The notes below the pieces were generated by a model, which searched no databases, was not told the DNA's origin, and worked only from the letters and a program-made list of their open reading frames with translations. Source: Spongiactinospora sp. TRM90649 (GTDB taxonomy: Bacteria > Actinomycetota > Actinomycetes > Streptosporangiales > Streptosporangiaceae). Taken from it: DNA of 64,000 nt. Position numbers and translations under genes: made by a program. Of the stretch, positions 49,553 through 57,992 are shown one piece after another; position 1 is the first letter of the stretch; the number at the start of each line of letters is the position of its first letter. The stretch spans positions 1 through 64,000 of the forward strand of contig NZ_JARLTC010000036.1 in the NCBI RefSeq assembly GCF_029382225.1, given 5' to 3'.

Positions 49553-51154
49553 TCAGCCGCGGTCGCCCGTCGCGGCGAGGGTCGCGGCTTTGACGAAACG
49601 GTCGTGGCGGTCGAGTTCGGTGTCCACCGGGGCGACGACCAGTTCCCGCGCGACCTCGTCGATTCCCGACCGAAGCGCCTTGGCCGTCCTGCGGGCCCTG
49701 CGGCGACCGCCGAGCCAGGCCAGCGCGCGGGCGGCGAGGGCGACGAGGATCCCGGCGATGACGCCGCCGAGCAGGAGTGCGGTGGGCCACGGCACGTCGC
49801 CGACCGTCGGGGTGGGCGGTTCGGGGAACCGCAGGTAGTCGAGGGCGAACAGCCCGGTGAGCCAGAGCGCGCCGCCGAGCATGACGGCGAGCAGCAGCCA
49901 CTGCAGCACCCCCGTGGCCCGCCACCAGCGGGGACGCGCCGCGCCGCCGCTGGACGCCTCGCCCACGACACGGTCGAGGCGGTCGGGAAGGTCGGTGGCG
50001 TGGGAGCGGGCGGCCTGCCGTACGGCCGAGGCCCACGCCTCGGGCAGGCCGGACGAGGCGTCCTGAGCGAGGTCACGGATCGCGGTGTCGACCTGGGAGC
50101 GCTGCACGCCGGAGGCGGCGGGCAGGGAGGTCCGAGAGCCCGCGCTCCCGGCGAGGCCGAGACGGCGCAGCGGGTCGGCGCGGAAGCGCCGCAGCCAGCG
50201 GGTCACCGGCCAGCCGGTCGCGGCGATGGACCGGTGCCGGTGCGCCTTCGCGACGGCGGACACCACCAGCGGCACCCCGGCGGCCTCGGACAGCGCCCCC
50301 GTCAGCCGTTCCGTCAGGCGGCCGTGCACCGCTTCCCCTTCCCGACCGGCGTCGCCGTCGGCGGCCGGGGTGAGGAGGGACCGGGCGGTGCTGGTGATGG
50401 TGGCGGTCAGGTTGGCGGACCAGGCGTCGTGGGCGGAGATCAGGGTGTGCAGGGTGCCGCGGAGGTCGTCGAGGCCCGCGCCCGTGCGGGCGGAGACGCC
50501 CAAAACGCGGATGCCGGGCAGGCCGTCGTCGTCCAGGCGGGCGCGGAGGTCGGTCAGGCATCGTTCACCTGCGGCCGGTGACAGGCGGTCGGTCTGGTTG
50601 AGGACCACGAGCATCACGTCGCGGTGCCCGGCCAGCGGGCGCAGGTAGCGTTCGTGCAGGGCCGCGTCGGCGTACTTCTGCGGATCGACCACCCAAACCA
50701 GCAGGTCCACCAGTTCGACGAGACGGTCGGCCTCCAGGCGGTGGCCCAGTTCGATCGAGTCGTGGTCGGGCAGGTCGAGCAGCACCAGGCCGCCCAGCGC
50801 CGGGTCGGCGGTGACTTCGTGGCGGCGCGGGATCTCCAGCCAGTCGAGCAGCGGCGCCGCGCCCTCGCCGTCCCAGATGGCGGCCTGGGCCGTCGAAGTG
50901 GTGGGGCGGATCACGCCGACCTCGGCGAGGTCGCTGCCCGCCAGGGCGTTGAACAGCGAGGACTTGCCGCTGCCGGTGGCCCCGGCCAGGGCCACGACGG
51001 TGTGGTCGAGCGACAGCCGCCGGCGCGCCCCCGCCCGGTCCAGTACGGCACGCGCCCCCTCCACCGGCACCCGTCCATCGCCCGCCTCGGCGGCCTCCGC
51101 GAGAGCCGCCAGCCGTTCGTCGAGCCCCGCCCGCTTCCTCCTGAAGACCTTCAC
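49553..51154 (-). CDS. Dynamin-like GTPase, DynB-like
   Basis: 533 residues. G1 is VVALAGATGSGKSSLFNALA (~residue 52-71), G3 LVLLDLPDHDSIELGH, G4 VVLNQTDRLSP. A helical middle region follows. The C-terminal membrane part is QWLLLAVMLGGALWLTGLFA and PTALLLGGVIAGILVALAAR. Paired dynamin-like proteins DynA/DynB stabilise FtsZ rings during Streptomyces sporulation septation, and IniA/IniC are the mycobacterial equivalents. It starts inside the stop of the upstream GTPase gene (4-bp overlap), so they form one unit. Confidence 0.85.
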   Translation of the reverse strand: MKVFRRKRAGLDERLAALAEAAEAGDGRVPVEGARAVLDRAGARRRLSLDHTVVALAGATGSGKSSLFNALAGSDLAEVGVIRPTTSTAQAAIWDGEGAAPLLDWLEIPRRHEVTADPALGGLVLLDLPDHDSIELGHRLEADRLVELVDLLVWVVDPQKYADAALHERYLRPLAGHRDVMLVVLNQTDRLSPAAGERCLTDLRARLDDDGLPGIRVLGVSARTGAGLDDLRGTLHTLISAHDAWSANLTATITSTARSLLTPAADGDAGREGEAVHGRLTERLTGALSEAAGVPLVVSAVAKAHRHRSIAATGWPVTRWLRRFRADPLRRLGLAGSAGSRTSLPAASGVQRSQVDTAIRDLAQDASSGLPEAWASAVRQAARSHATDLPDRLDRVVGEASSGGAARPRWWRATGVLQWLLLAVMLGGALWLTGLFALDYLRFPEPPTPTVGDVPWPTALLLGGVIAGILVALAARALAWLGGRRRARRTAKALRSGIDEVARELVVAPVDTELDRHDRFVKAATLAATGDRG

Positions 51155-52887
51155 GACGGCGCTCCCCCGCCCAGCGGCCGCTCCCGCACGGCCTCGGCGG
51201 CGGCGCGCAGCGCGTCCGGGGCGTCGCCCGGCGGTTCGGTCTCGTCGAGCAGGGCGGTGAAGCGGTCCGCCTCCTCTGTGAGCAGGTCGTGGACCCGACG
51301 CCGCAGGTCGTCCCGCGCCTTGGTGGTGAGCGCGCGGACGGCCTGGTCGCCGAAGACCGCTTCGAGGACCTTCTGGCTGACCACGCTGGTGCCTCCGGCG
51401 ATGCCGACCTCGATCCCGGTCAGCCCGCCGGTGGACGCGAAGACGCCGATCATCAGCAGCAGCCCGGCCCCGTTGACCCCGAACGAGGCGATCCGCGCCG
51501 TGGTACGGCGGTCCTGGCCTTCTTCGCGCACCAGGGCCAGCACGTAGGACTGCCAGTCACGCACCACGGCCTCCGCGCGTTCCGGCAGGTCGGAGGAGGC
51601 ACGCGCCAGGCGGCCTGTCTGCGCGACTCCGGCGCGTTCGAGCAGGTCACGGCCGGTGTGGTCGGCCGTCCAGGCTTCCAGGGCGCGTTCGGCCGCGCCG
51701 TCTGCGGAGCCTCTGATGAGCGAGCCGACGCCGGTCTCCAGCGCGTCGCGCAGCCGGTTCTCCGGCGCGGGGCGGCCGGTGAACATGGCGGCCAGCCGGT
51801 CGCGCAGCCGTCCGACGCGGCTTTCCAGGCCGCGCATGAGGTCGCCGGTGCCGATGAAGTCCTGCCATCGGGCCAGCACCTCGCCGCGCAGCAGCGAGCC
51901 GTCGAGCATGCCTTCGTCGAAGTCGGCCATCCCGGTGTCGTAGGCGGTGGTGACCTGGCCGCGCAGCCGCGCGGCGGCGGCGAGCTGGGCCTCGACGGCG
52001 GTGGCCAGCGCGGGCACGCGGGTGGTGAGGCTGGTGAGCGCGCCGGAGAGGGTCTGCCGGACGACCTCGGCCCGCGCCTGGGTGTCGGCGGCGATGGCGG
52101 TTAGCCAGTCGGTGACGGGACGCACGACCTCCGGCGGGAGGGGGGCGTTCTCCTCGGGCAGCACCAGTTCGGGCACCTCGAAGAGCCTGGCGCCGGACAG
52201 CCCGTTCTCGGCGAGCAGGCGGCGCAGGTCGGCGGCGATGACCCCGGCCCCCTCGGACGGCACGCGGTCCAGGATCACGGCGAGCGCCGTGCTCCGCTCT
52301 CCGGCCGAGCGCAGGAAGCCCCACGGGACCTCGTCGGCGTACCGGGCGGCGGTGGTGACGAACAGCCACAGGTCGGCGGCGGCGAGGAGCTGCGCGGCGA
52401 GTTCGCGGTTGGCGGTGACGACGGAGTCGATGTCCGGGGCGTCGAGCAGGGCGAGTCCGCCGGGCAGCGTTCCGGTGGTGACGACGCGCAGGGTGCCGGG
52501 GTCGCCGCGCGCGGTGCCGGTGACGCGGGGCAGGCCGGGCAGCACGTTGCGGCCGGTGAACCACGCGGCGTCGGCCGGGGAGGTGACCAGGGTGGGCGCG
52601 AGGGTGGTCGGGCGGAGCACGCCCGCCTCGGTGACCTGGGCTCCGGCGATGGAGTTGACCAGCGTGGACTTGCCCGCGCCGGTGGAGCCGCCGACGACGG
52701 CGAGCAGCGGCGCGTCGATCGCGCGCAGCCGGGGCAGCAGGTAGTCGTCGAGCTGACCGGCGAGTTCGGCGCGCGCCGCGCGGTCGGCGACCACGTCGCG
52801 CCCGGCGACGGCGAGCGGGAACAGGCCCGCGCCGAGCCGCCGCCGCAGCTCGGTGAGCGCGCCCAGCAAGCCATCGCCCGTTGTCAT
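51151..52887 (-). CDS. Dynamin-like GTPase, DynA-like
   Basis: 578 residues from ATG 52885-52887. G1 is LLAVVGGSTGAGKSTLVNSI, followed by TEAGVLRPTTLAPTLVTS (switch I), LALLDAPDIDSVV (G3) and AVILDRVPSEG in the G4 position, which is atypical because an N/TKxD is not present. The C-terminal part has GAGLLLMIGVFASTGGLTGI as a membrane-associating hairpin and a terminal coiled region. Upstream member of the pair; it probably forms hetero-oligomers with the gene at 49553. Confidence 0.85.
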   Translation of the reverse strand: MTTGDGLLGALTELRRRLGAGLFPLAVAGRDVVADRAARAELAGQLDDYLLPRLRAIDAPLLAVVGGSTGAGKSTLVNSIAGAQVTEAGVLRPTTLAPTLVTSPADAAWFTGRNVLPGLPRVTGTARGDPGTLRVVTTGTLPGGLALLDAPDIDSVVTANRELAAQLLAAADLWLFVTTAARYADEVPWGFLRSAGERSTALAVILDRVPSEGAGVIAADLRRLLAENGLSGARLFEVPELVLPEENAPLPPEVVRPVTDWLTAIAADTQARAEVVRQTLSGALTSLTTRVPALATAVEAQLAAAARLRGQVTTAYDTGMADFDEGMLDGSLLRGEVLARWQDFIGTGDLMRGLESRVGRLRDRLAAMFTGRPAPENRLRDALETGVGSLIRGSADGAAERALEAWTADHTGRDLLERAGVAQTGRLARASSDLPERAEAVVRDWQSYVLALVREEGQDRRTTARIASFGVNGAGLLLMIGVFASTGGLTGIEVGIAGGTSVVSQKVLEAVFGDQAVRALTTKARDDLRRRVHDLLTEEADRFTALLDETEPPGDAPDALRAAAEAVRERPLGGGAPS

Positions 52888-52901
52888 GCCCCGATCATTC
52901 C

Positions 52902-54410
52902 CTACGCGGATGGGGCTAGGCGTCCCGGTGCGCCGGGGATCCTGATGCGGAACACCGCGCCGTGCCCGGGGGCGCTGTCCACGTCGATGGCGCCGCCGTG
53001 GGCGTGGACCAGCGCGGCGGCGATGGACAGGCCGAGCCCGCTGCCACCGCCGTCCCCGGTGCGGCTGCGCGACGGGTCCGCGCGGTAGAACCGCTCGAAG
53101 ACCCGCTCGACGTCGCGCTGCGACAGGCCGGGGCCCTCGTCGGCGACCTCGGCCACCACTTCCCGGCCGGCCAGCCCGACCCGGACCACGACGGACGTGC
53201 CCGGCGGGGTGTGCCGCAGCGCGTTGCCGACCAGGTTGCCCAGCACCTGGCGGAGTTTGGCCTCGTCGCCGACGACGGTCACGGGGCCGTCCGCGTCGTC
53301 CAGCCGTACCAGGTCGATGGTCCGGTCGGGAGCGAGCGTCTGGGCGTCGAGCACCGCCCCGGCGGCGAGGCTGAGCAGGTCGACGGGATGCCGGTCGAGG
53401 GGACGCTGCTGGTCGAGACGGGCGAGCAGCAGCAGGTCGTCCACGAGCAGGCCCATCCGGGCGGCTTCGTCCTCGATGCGGCGCAGCACCCGCTGGGCCT
53501 CGGCCGCGTCGTGCGCGCCCCCCTGGCGGTACAGCTCGGCGAATCCCCTGATCGAGGTCAGCGGGGTGCGCAGCTCGTGCGAGGCGTCGGCGACGAAGCG
53601 GCGCATCCGTTCCTCGGAGCGGCGCGCGGCCTGGGCGGAGCGGCGGGCGTCGGCCTCGGAGCGGGAGCGGTCGCGCAGCGCCTTCTCGATCTGGACGAGC
53701 ATGCCGTTGACGGCCCGGCCGAGCCGTCCCATCTCGGTACGGCGGTGCCGCAGCGGCACCCGGCGCGACAGGTCTCCCCCGGCGATGGCCTCGGCGGTGC
53801 GCTCGATCTCGCCGAGCGGGCGCAGGCTGCGCCGGACCAGCCAGTGGCAGGCCAGGGCGCAGGCGAGCAGGGCGGCGCTGCCCGCCCCGGCCACGATCAC
53901 GACGAGCCGGGCCACGGTGTGGTCGATCTCGTCGAGGCTGACGGCGATGATCCGGCTCTCCCGGTCGCGGTCCACGACGGCGACGGCACGCCACTGCGCG
54001 CCGCCGGGCTCGACCGAGTCGAGCGTGAACGGACGGCCCTGGCGTCCGGCGAACTCCCTGGGCGACAGGTGCGGCAGCGCGGGCCGGTCTGCGTCGGTGG
54101 ACTCGGCGATGGTGTGGATCACCTCGCCGCCGGAGTCCAGGACGACCATGTGGAACAGCCCGAACAGCCGCTGGGTGCGCGGGCGCGCCTCGGCGCCGCC
54201 GTCGCCGCCTCGGTCCATGAGCCGGGCGGCGGCCTTGAGCTGGTCGTCCACCCGGTCGATCAGGTACCCGTGCAGCGACCGGACGGCGAACACCCCGGTC
54301 ACCCCGATGGCGGCGGCGACCAGGACCAGCGTGACGGCGACGAGCCGCAGCCACAGCGGGGTCCTGGCCAGTCGCCTCTTCAGTTCAGTGACGGGGTGCG
54401 CGAAGGACAT
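52902..54410 (-). CDS. Membrane sensor histidine kinase (OmpR-system)
   Basis: 502 residues. First helix LRLVAVTLVLVAAAIGVTGV, an extracellular sensor of ~120 residues, second helix LVVIVAGAGSAALLACALAC, a HAMP domain (RPLGEIERTAEAIAGGDLSR), HisKA with FVADASHELRTPLTSIRGFA, and HATPase with NLVGNALRHTPPG and GGGSGLGLSIAAALVHAHGG. It overlaps its response regulator by 26 bp. The dynamin genes follow on the same strand after 14 bp, so this system may co-transcribe with them. Confidence 0.93.
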   Translation of the reverse strand: MSFAHPVTELKRRLARTPLWLRLVAVTLVLVAAAIGVTGVFAVRSLHGYLIDRVDDQLKAAARLMDRGGDGGAEARPRTQRLFGLFHMVVLDSGGEVIHTIAESTDADRPALPHLSPREFAGRQGRPFTLDSVEPGGAQWRAVAVVDRDRESRIIAVSLDEIDHTVARLVVIVAGAGSAALLACALACHWLVRRSLRPLGEIERTAEAIAGGDLSRRVPLRHRRTEMGRLGRAVNGMLVQIEKALRDRSRSEADARRSAQAARRSEERMRRFVADASHELRTPLTSIRGFAELYRQGGAHDAAEAQRVLRRIEDEAARMGLLVDDLLLLARLDQQRPLDRHPVDLLSLAAGAVLDAQTLAPDRTIDLVRLDDADGPVTVVGDEAKLRQVLGNLVGNALRHTPPGTSVVVRVGLAGREVVAEVADEGPGLSQRDVERVFERFYRADPSRSRTGDGGGSGLGLSIAAALVHAHGGAIDVDSAPGHGAVFRIRIPGAPGRLAPSA

Positions 54411-55098
54411 AGCCGACGCCTCGCAGCGTGTGGATCAGGCGTGGCTCCACATTGTCGATCTTGCGCCGCAAGTAGGAGACATAGGACTCGACCACTCCGG
54501 CGTCGCCGCCGAAGTCGTAGTTCCAGACATGGTCGAGGATCTGCGCCTTGGACACGACACGTCCGGCGTTGGACATGAAGTAGTGCAGCAGCTTGAACTC
54601 GGTCGGCGACAGGCGGACCGGCCGTCCGGCGCGTTCGACCTGGTGGGCGTCCTCGTCGAGGACCAGGTCGGCGACCTGGAGGCGGGAGGGCAGTTCGAGG
54701 TCGCCCCGGGTGCGGCGGAGCACGGCCCGGATCCGCGCGACGACCTCCTCCAGGCTGAACGGCTTGGTGACGTAGTCGTCGCCGACGCCGAGGCCGTGGA
54801 CCTTGTCGTCGGTGCCGTCGCGGGCGGTGAGGAACAGCACGGGCAGGCGGCGTCCTGCGCCGCGCAGCCGCCGGGCGACGGCGAAGCCGTCCAGGTCGGG
54901 CAGCATCACGTCGAGGACGACCAGGTCGGGACGCACGCGTTCGGCGAGCGCGACCGCCTCGTGGCCGTCGGCGGCGGCGACTACCTCGAACCCGGAGTAG
55001 CGCAGGCTGGCCGACAGGAGTTCCCTGATGTTGGGCTCGTCGTCCACGATGAGCAGCCGGGCCTCGGGCGTGCGCGCGGGTGTGTCGGAGTCGGCCAT
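54385..55098 (-). CDS. OmpR-family response regulator
   Basis: 237 residues. Receiver domain with DDEPNIRELL, phospho-acceptor Asp in LVVLDVMLPDLDGF, Thr in LFLTARDGTDDKVHGLGVGD and Lys in YVTKPFSLEE. The winged-helix output has LSPTEFKLLHYFMSNAGRVV, SKAQILDHVWNYDFGGDAGV and YLRRKIDNVEPRLIHTLRGV. First gene of the operon regulator-kinase-DynA-DynB. The paralogous pair at 55770-57913 is very similar. Confidence 0.94.
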   Translation of the reverse strand: MADSDTPARTPEARLLIVDDEPNIRELLSASLRYSGFEVVAAADGHEAVALAERVRPDLVVLDVMLPDLDGFAVARRLRGAGRRLPVLFLTARDGTDDKVHGLGVGDDYVTKPFSLEEVVARIRAVLRRTRGDLELPSRLQVADLVLDEDAHQVERAGRPVRLSPTEFKLLHYFMSNAGRVVSKAQILDHVWNYDFGGDAGVVESYVSYLRRKIDNVEPRLIHTLRGVGYVLRAPRH

Positions 55099-55099
55099 C

Positions 55100-55438
55100 T
55101 CATCGACCGCCCTGGGTGACGGCGGTGGCCTCGATGGTGCCGTCCGTGCCGCGTTCTCCCCTGACCACGATCGAGCCGCCGGGGGCGAGGTCCGCGACGC
55201 CGCCCTTCCGGGTCACCTGGACGCTGGTGCCGGAGGTGGTGGTCACGGTCACGGTGGTGCCGTCGCCGCCGATGCGGAACCCTCCGGGGAAGCCGCCCTG
55301 CTGGTCGGTGCTGGTGGACGTGGTGGCCTGGCGGACGACCTCATCGCCCTCCTCCAGGCCCGAGGTGATCTCGGTCGTGCGGTCGCCGACCACACCGGTC
55401 TCCACGATCAGCGCCCTGCGCCGCAACGACAGTTTCAC
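55100..55438 (-). pseudogene. Periplasmic adaptor (HlyD/MacA-like) with its middle deleted
   Basis: 112 residues from GTG 55438. The first ~12 residues (VKLSLRRRALIV) are the cytoplasmic start of a membrane-fusion protein. They run directly into ETGVVGDRTTEITSGLEEGD EVV, the C-terminal membrane-proximal domain of MacA/HlyD adaptors. The transmembrane helix, hairpin and lipoyl domains (~250 residues) are absent. A beta-rich tail (TTVTVTTTSGTSVQVTRKGG) follows. No ABC exporter genes are nearby. It lies just upstream of the OmpR-type regulator. Confidence 0.55.
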
Positions 55439-55584
55439 AAGCCCCAACTGTGGCGACGCTCGCTGGGCCCAGGCTCAGCCGTCGCTGAGCGTTTGCTGAC
55501 AGCCGCGCGCCCGGCGCGCACACACAGCAAACCCTCAGCCCGGCCCGAGCATCGGCTGACGTGGCCGGGGCCAGGATGACACGC

Positions 55585-55773
55585 ATGAGAACGACGTGGC
55601 CGAGGGTGGCCATCGGGGGTGTGGCCGCCGTCGCGGTGGCCGGGGCGACCGTCCTGGCCGTGGCCGGATCCGGCTCGACGGTGGAGATCACCGCCGGGCT
55701 CACCGCCAACGACCGGGTCGTGCTGCCCGCGTCCGTGACCGGTTTCCCCGACCCCTCGTTCCCAACCGGCTAG
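55585..55773 (+). pseudogene. Second periplasmic adaptor reduced to its ends
   Basis: 62 residues from ATG 55585, with AGGA at 55573-55576. The start (RTTWPRVAIGGVAAVAVAGA TVLAVAG) is the membrane anchor of a membrane-fusion protein. It passes at once into STVEITAGLTANDRVVLPAS VTGFPDPSFPTG, the adaptor C-terminus (xVEITSGLxxGDRVVLP). About 250 residues are missing. It is divergent from the first adaptor relic and overlaps the next kinase gene by 4 bp. Confidence 0.55.
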
Positions 55774-57197
55774 TCGTCGGGTTCCATCGACTCCAGCGGC
55801 AGCAGCACGCGGAAGGTCGCGCCCTTGCCCGGCTGCGAGGTGATCGAGACCGTGCCGTCGTGGGCCTCCACGAGCGCCGCAACGATGGCCAGCCCCAGGC
55901 CCGTGCCGCCGTCGTTCTTCGCGGCGCGGGTGCGGGCGGTGTCGGCCCGATAGAAGCGCTCGAAGACCCGCTCGATCTGCTCGGGGGCCAGCCCCGGCCC
56001 CTGGTCGGCCACCTCCAGGCAGGCGAACCCGTCGGCGGCGGAGAGCCGTACGGTGATCGGGGAGCCGTCCGGCGTGTGGGTCAGCGCGTTGGTGACCAGG
56101 TTGGCGATCACCTGGCGGAGCCGTACCTCGTCACCGGAGACGATCAGCGCCGCGCCGTCCACCTGGAGGGTCAGCTCGCGGTCCGGGGCCAGGATGCGCG
56201 CGTCGTGGACGGCGTCGGCCGCCAGCGCGAGCAGGTCCACCGGATCGGTGGCCAGCGGGCGCTGCCGGTCGAGGCGGGCGAGCAGCAGCAGGTCGTCCAC
56301 GAGCAGCCCCATCCGGGCGGCCTCGTCCTCGACGCGGCGCAGCAGCACGGCCGGGTCGCCCTCGGGGTTCTGCCGGTAGAACTCGGCGAACCCGCGGATC
56401 GACGTCAGCGGGGTCCGCAGCTCGTGCGAGGCGTCGGCGACGAACCTGCGCATCTTCTCCTCAGAACGGCGGGCCGCCGCCTCCGACGCCGAGCGGGCCG
56501 CGAAGGCCGCCTCGATCTGGGCGAGCATGCCGTTCAGCGCGCGGGCCAGGCGGCCGACCTCGGTGCGCGGCTCGATGTCGGGGACCCGTCGGCTCAGCTC
56601 CCCCGCCGCGATCTCGGCGGCGGTGCGCTCGATCTCGACGAGGGGGCGCAGGCTGCGCCGTACGATGGCGATCCCCACCCCGGCGAGGGTGAGCATCACC
56701 CCGCCGCCGCCCAGCGCCTCGATCAGCGCCAGCCGGGCGGTGATCTGCGAGACCTCGCTGAGGTCCATGGCCACCACCAGCGTGCGGTCGCCCTGGACGC
56801 CGCCCTGCAGCGCCTGCACCCGCCATTTGGCGTCACCACTGACCGCATCCACCGTGTACGGCCCGCCGACCTTGATCCCGGACAGGTTCGGCGGCGGCAC
56901 GGTGTCGGTCTCCATGCCGTTCACGGTGAGCTGTTCCTCACCGTTCGGGCGGCGCACGGTCATCGTGGCGTCCGGGGGCAGGCGGATGTTGGCCAGCGCC
57001 ACGTGCCCGCGCTGGCTGCGCCGCAGGGCCTCACCGGCGAGCAGGTGGAGCTGGGTGTCCACCCGGTCCATCAGGTAGCCCTTCAGCACGGACACGCTGA
57101 CCACGCCGATCAGCGTCAGCCCGAACATCAGCAGCGCCAGCATGGCCGCGATCAGTTTGATCCGCAGCGGCGTACGGCTGAGCAGCCCATGCGCCAT
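55770..57197 (-). CDS. Membrane sensor histidine kinase (OmpR-system, second pair)
   Basis: 475 residues from ATG 57195-57197, overlapping the regulator stop by one base (TGATG). Helices IKLIAAMLALLMFGLTLIGV and LIEALGGGGVMLTLAGVGIA flank an extracellular sensor. HAMP, HisKA (RFVADASHELRTPLTSIRGF) and HATPase (NLVTNALTHTPDG, GGTGLGLAIVAALVEAHDGT) follow. Similar to the kinase at 52902, consistent with local duplication. Its natural partner may have been the adaptor-exporter now broken at 55585. Confidence 0.93.
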   Translation of the reverse strand: MAHGLLSRTPLRIKLIAAMLALLMFGLTLIGVVSVSVLKGYLMDRVDTQLHLLAGEALRRSQRGHVALANIRLPPDATMTVRRPNGEEQLTVNGMETDTVPPPNLSGIKVGGPYTVDAVSGDAKWRVQALQGGVQGDRTLVVAMDLSEVSQITARLALIEALGGGGVMLTLAGVGIAIVRRSLRPLVEIERTAAEIAAGELSRRVPDIEPRTEVGRLARALNGMLAQIEAAFAARSASEAAARRSEEKMRRFVADASHELRTPLTSIRGFAEFYRQNPEGDPAVLLRRVEDEAARMGLLVDDLLLLARLDRQRPLATDPVDLLALAADAVHDARILAPDRELTLQVDGAALIVSGDEVRLRQVIANLVTNALTHTPDGSPITVRLSAADGFACLEVADQGPGLAPEQIERVFERFYRADTARTRAAKNDGGTGLGLAIVAALVEAHDGTVSITSQPGKGATFRVLLPLESMEPDD

Positions 57198-57913
57198 CAG
57201 GTCGGCGGCGCCGGAGGCTGCGGGAGGCGCAGCACGTAGCCGACGCCGCGCAGGGTGTGGATGAGCCTCGGTTCCACGTTGTCCACCTTGCGGCGCAGCA
57301 CCGAGACGTAGGACTCGACGATGGCCGCGTCGCCGCGGAAGTCGTAGTTCCAGACGTGGTCGAGGATCTGCGCCTTGGACAGCACCCGCCCGGCGTTGGA
57401 CATGAAGTAGTGCAGCAGCTTGAACTCGGTCGGCGACAGCGGCACGGGCTTGCCGCCCCGCCACACCTCGTGGCTCTCCTCGTCGAGTTCGATGTCGGCG
57501 AAGCCGATCCTCGGCGGCGGCCCCACCGGGTCGCCGCCCGCGCGGCGCAGCACGGCGCGGATCCGCGCGATGACCTCCTCCAGGCTGAACGGCTTGGTCA
57601 CGTAGTCGTCGCCGCCGATGGTGAGGCCGCGGATCTTGTCCTCCACGGCGTCTCTGGCGGTCAGGAACACCACGGGGGTGTGCGTGCCTCCGCCGCGCAG
57701 CCTGCGCACGACGTCGAACCCGTCCATGTCGGGGAGCATGATGTCGAGCACGACGAGGTCGGGGCGGTGCCGCTGGACCGCCGCGACCGCCTCCAGCCCG
57801 GCCTTGGCCGTGGCCACCTCGAATCCGGCGAACCGCAGGCTGGCGGCCAGCAGTTCGAGGATGTTCGGCTCGTCCTCGACGATCAGCAGTCGCGCTTCTG
57901 GCGAATCGGTCAC
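57197..57913 (-). CDS. OmpR-family response regulator (second pair)
   Basis: 238 residues. The receiver has EDEPNILELLAASLRFAGFE and phospho-acceptor Asp in LVVLDIMLPDMDGFDVVRRL, with Lys in YVTKPFSLEEVIARIRAVLR. The winged-helix output domain is nearly the same as in 54385-55098 (LSPTEFKLLHYFMSNAGRVL). The close similarity of the two outputs suggests overlapping DNA targets. Confidence 0.94.
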   Translation of the reverse strand: MTDSPEARLLIVEDEPNILELLAASLRFAGFEVATAKAGLEAVAAVQRHRPDLVVLDIMLPDMDGFDVVRRLRGGGTHTPVVFLTARDAVEDKIRGLTIGGDDYVTKPFSLEEVIARIRAVLRRAGGDPVGPPPRIGFADIELDEESHEVWRGGKPVPLSPTEFKLLHYFMSNAGRVLSKAQILDHVWNYDFRGDAAIVESYVSVLRRKVDNVEPRLIHTLRGVGYVLRLPQPPAPPT

Positions 57914-57992
57914 GGCACTATCTTTGCCCGCTTGGGTGAGAATCCTGTTAAAACATCAGACTACGGGACATGCAACGGTGAGTAGTCACCGT

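Noticed and set aside
51151..54354. Single 1067-codon frame joining the DynA-like gene to the kinase region
   Set aside because: The upstream half is the kinase gene read out of frame; the GTPase begins at ATG 52887.
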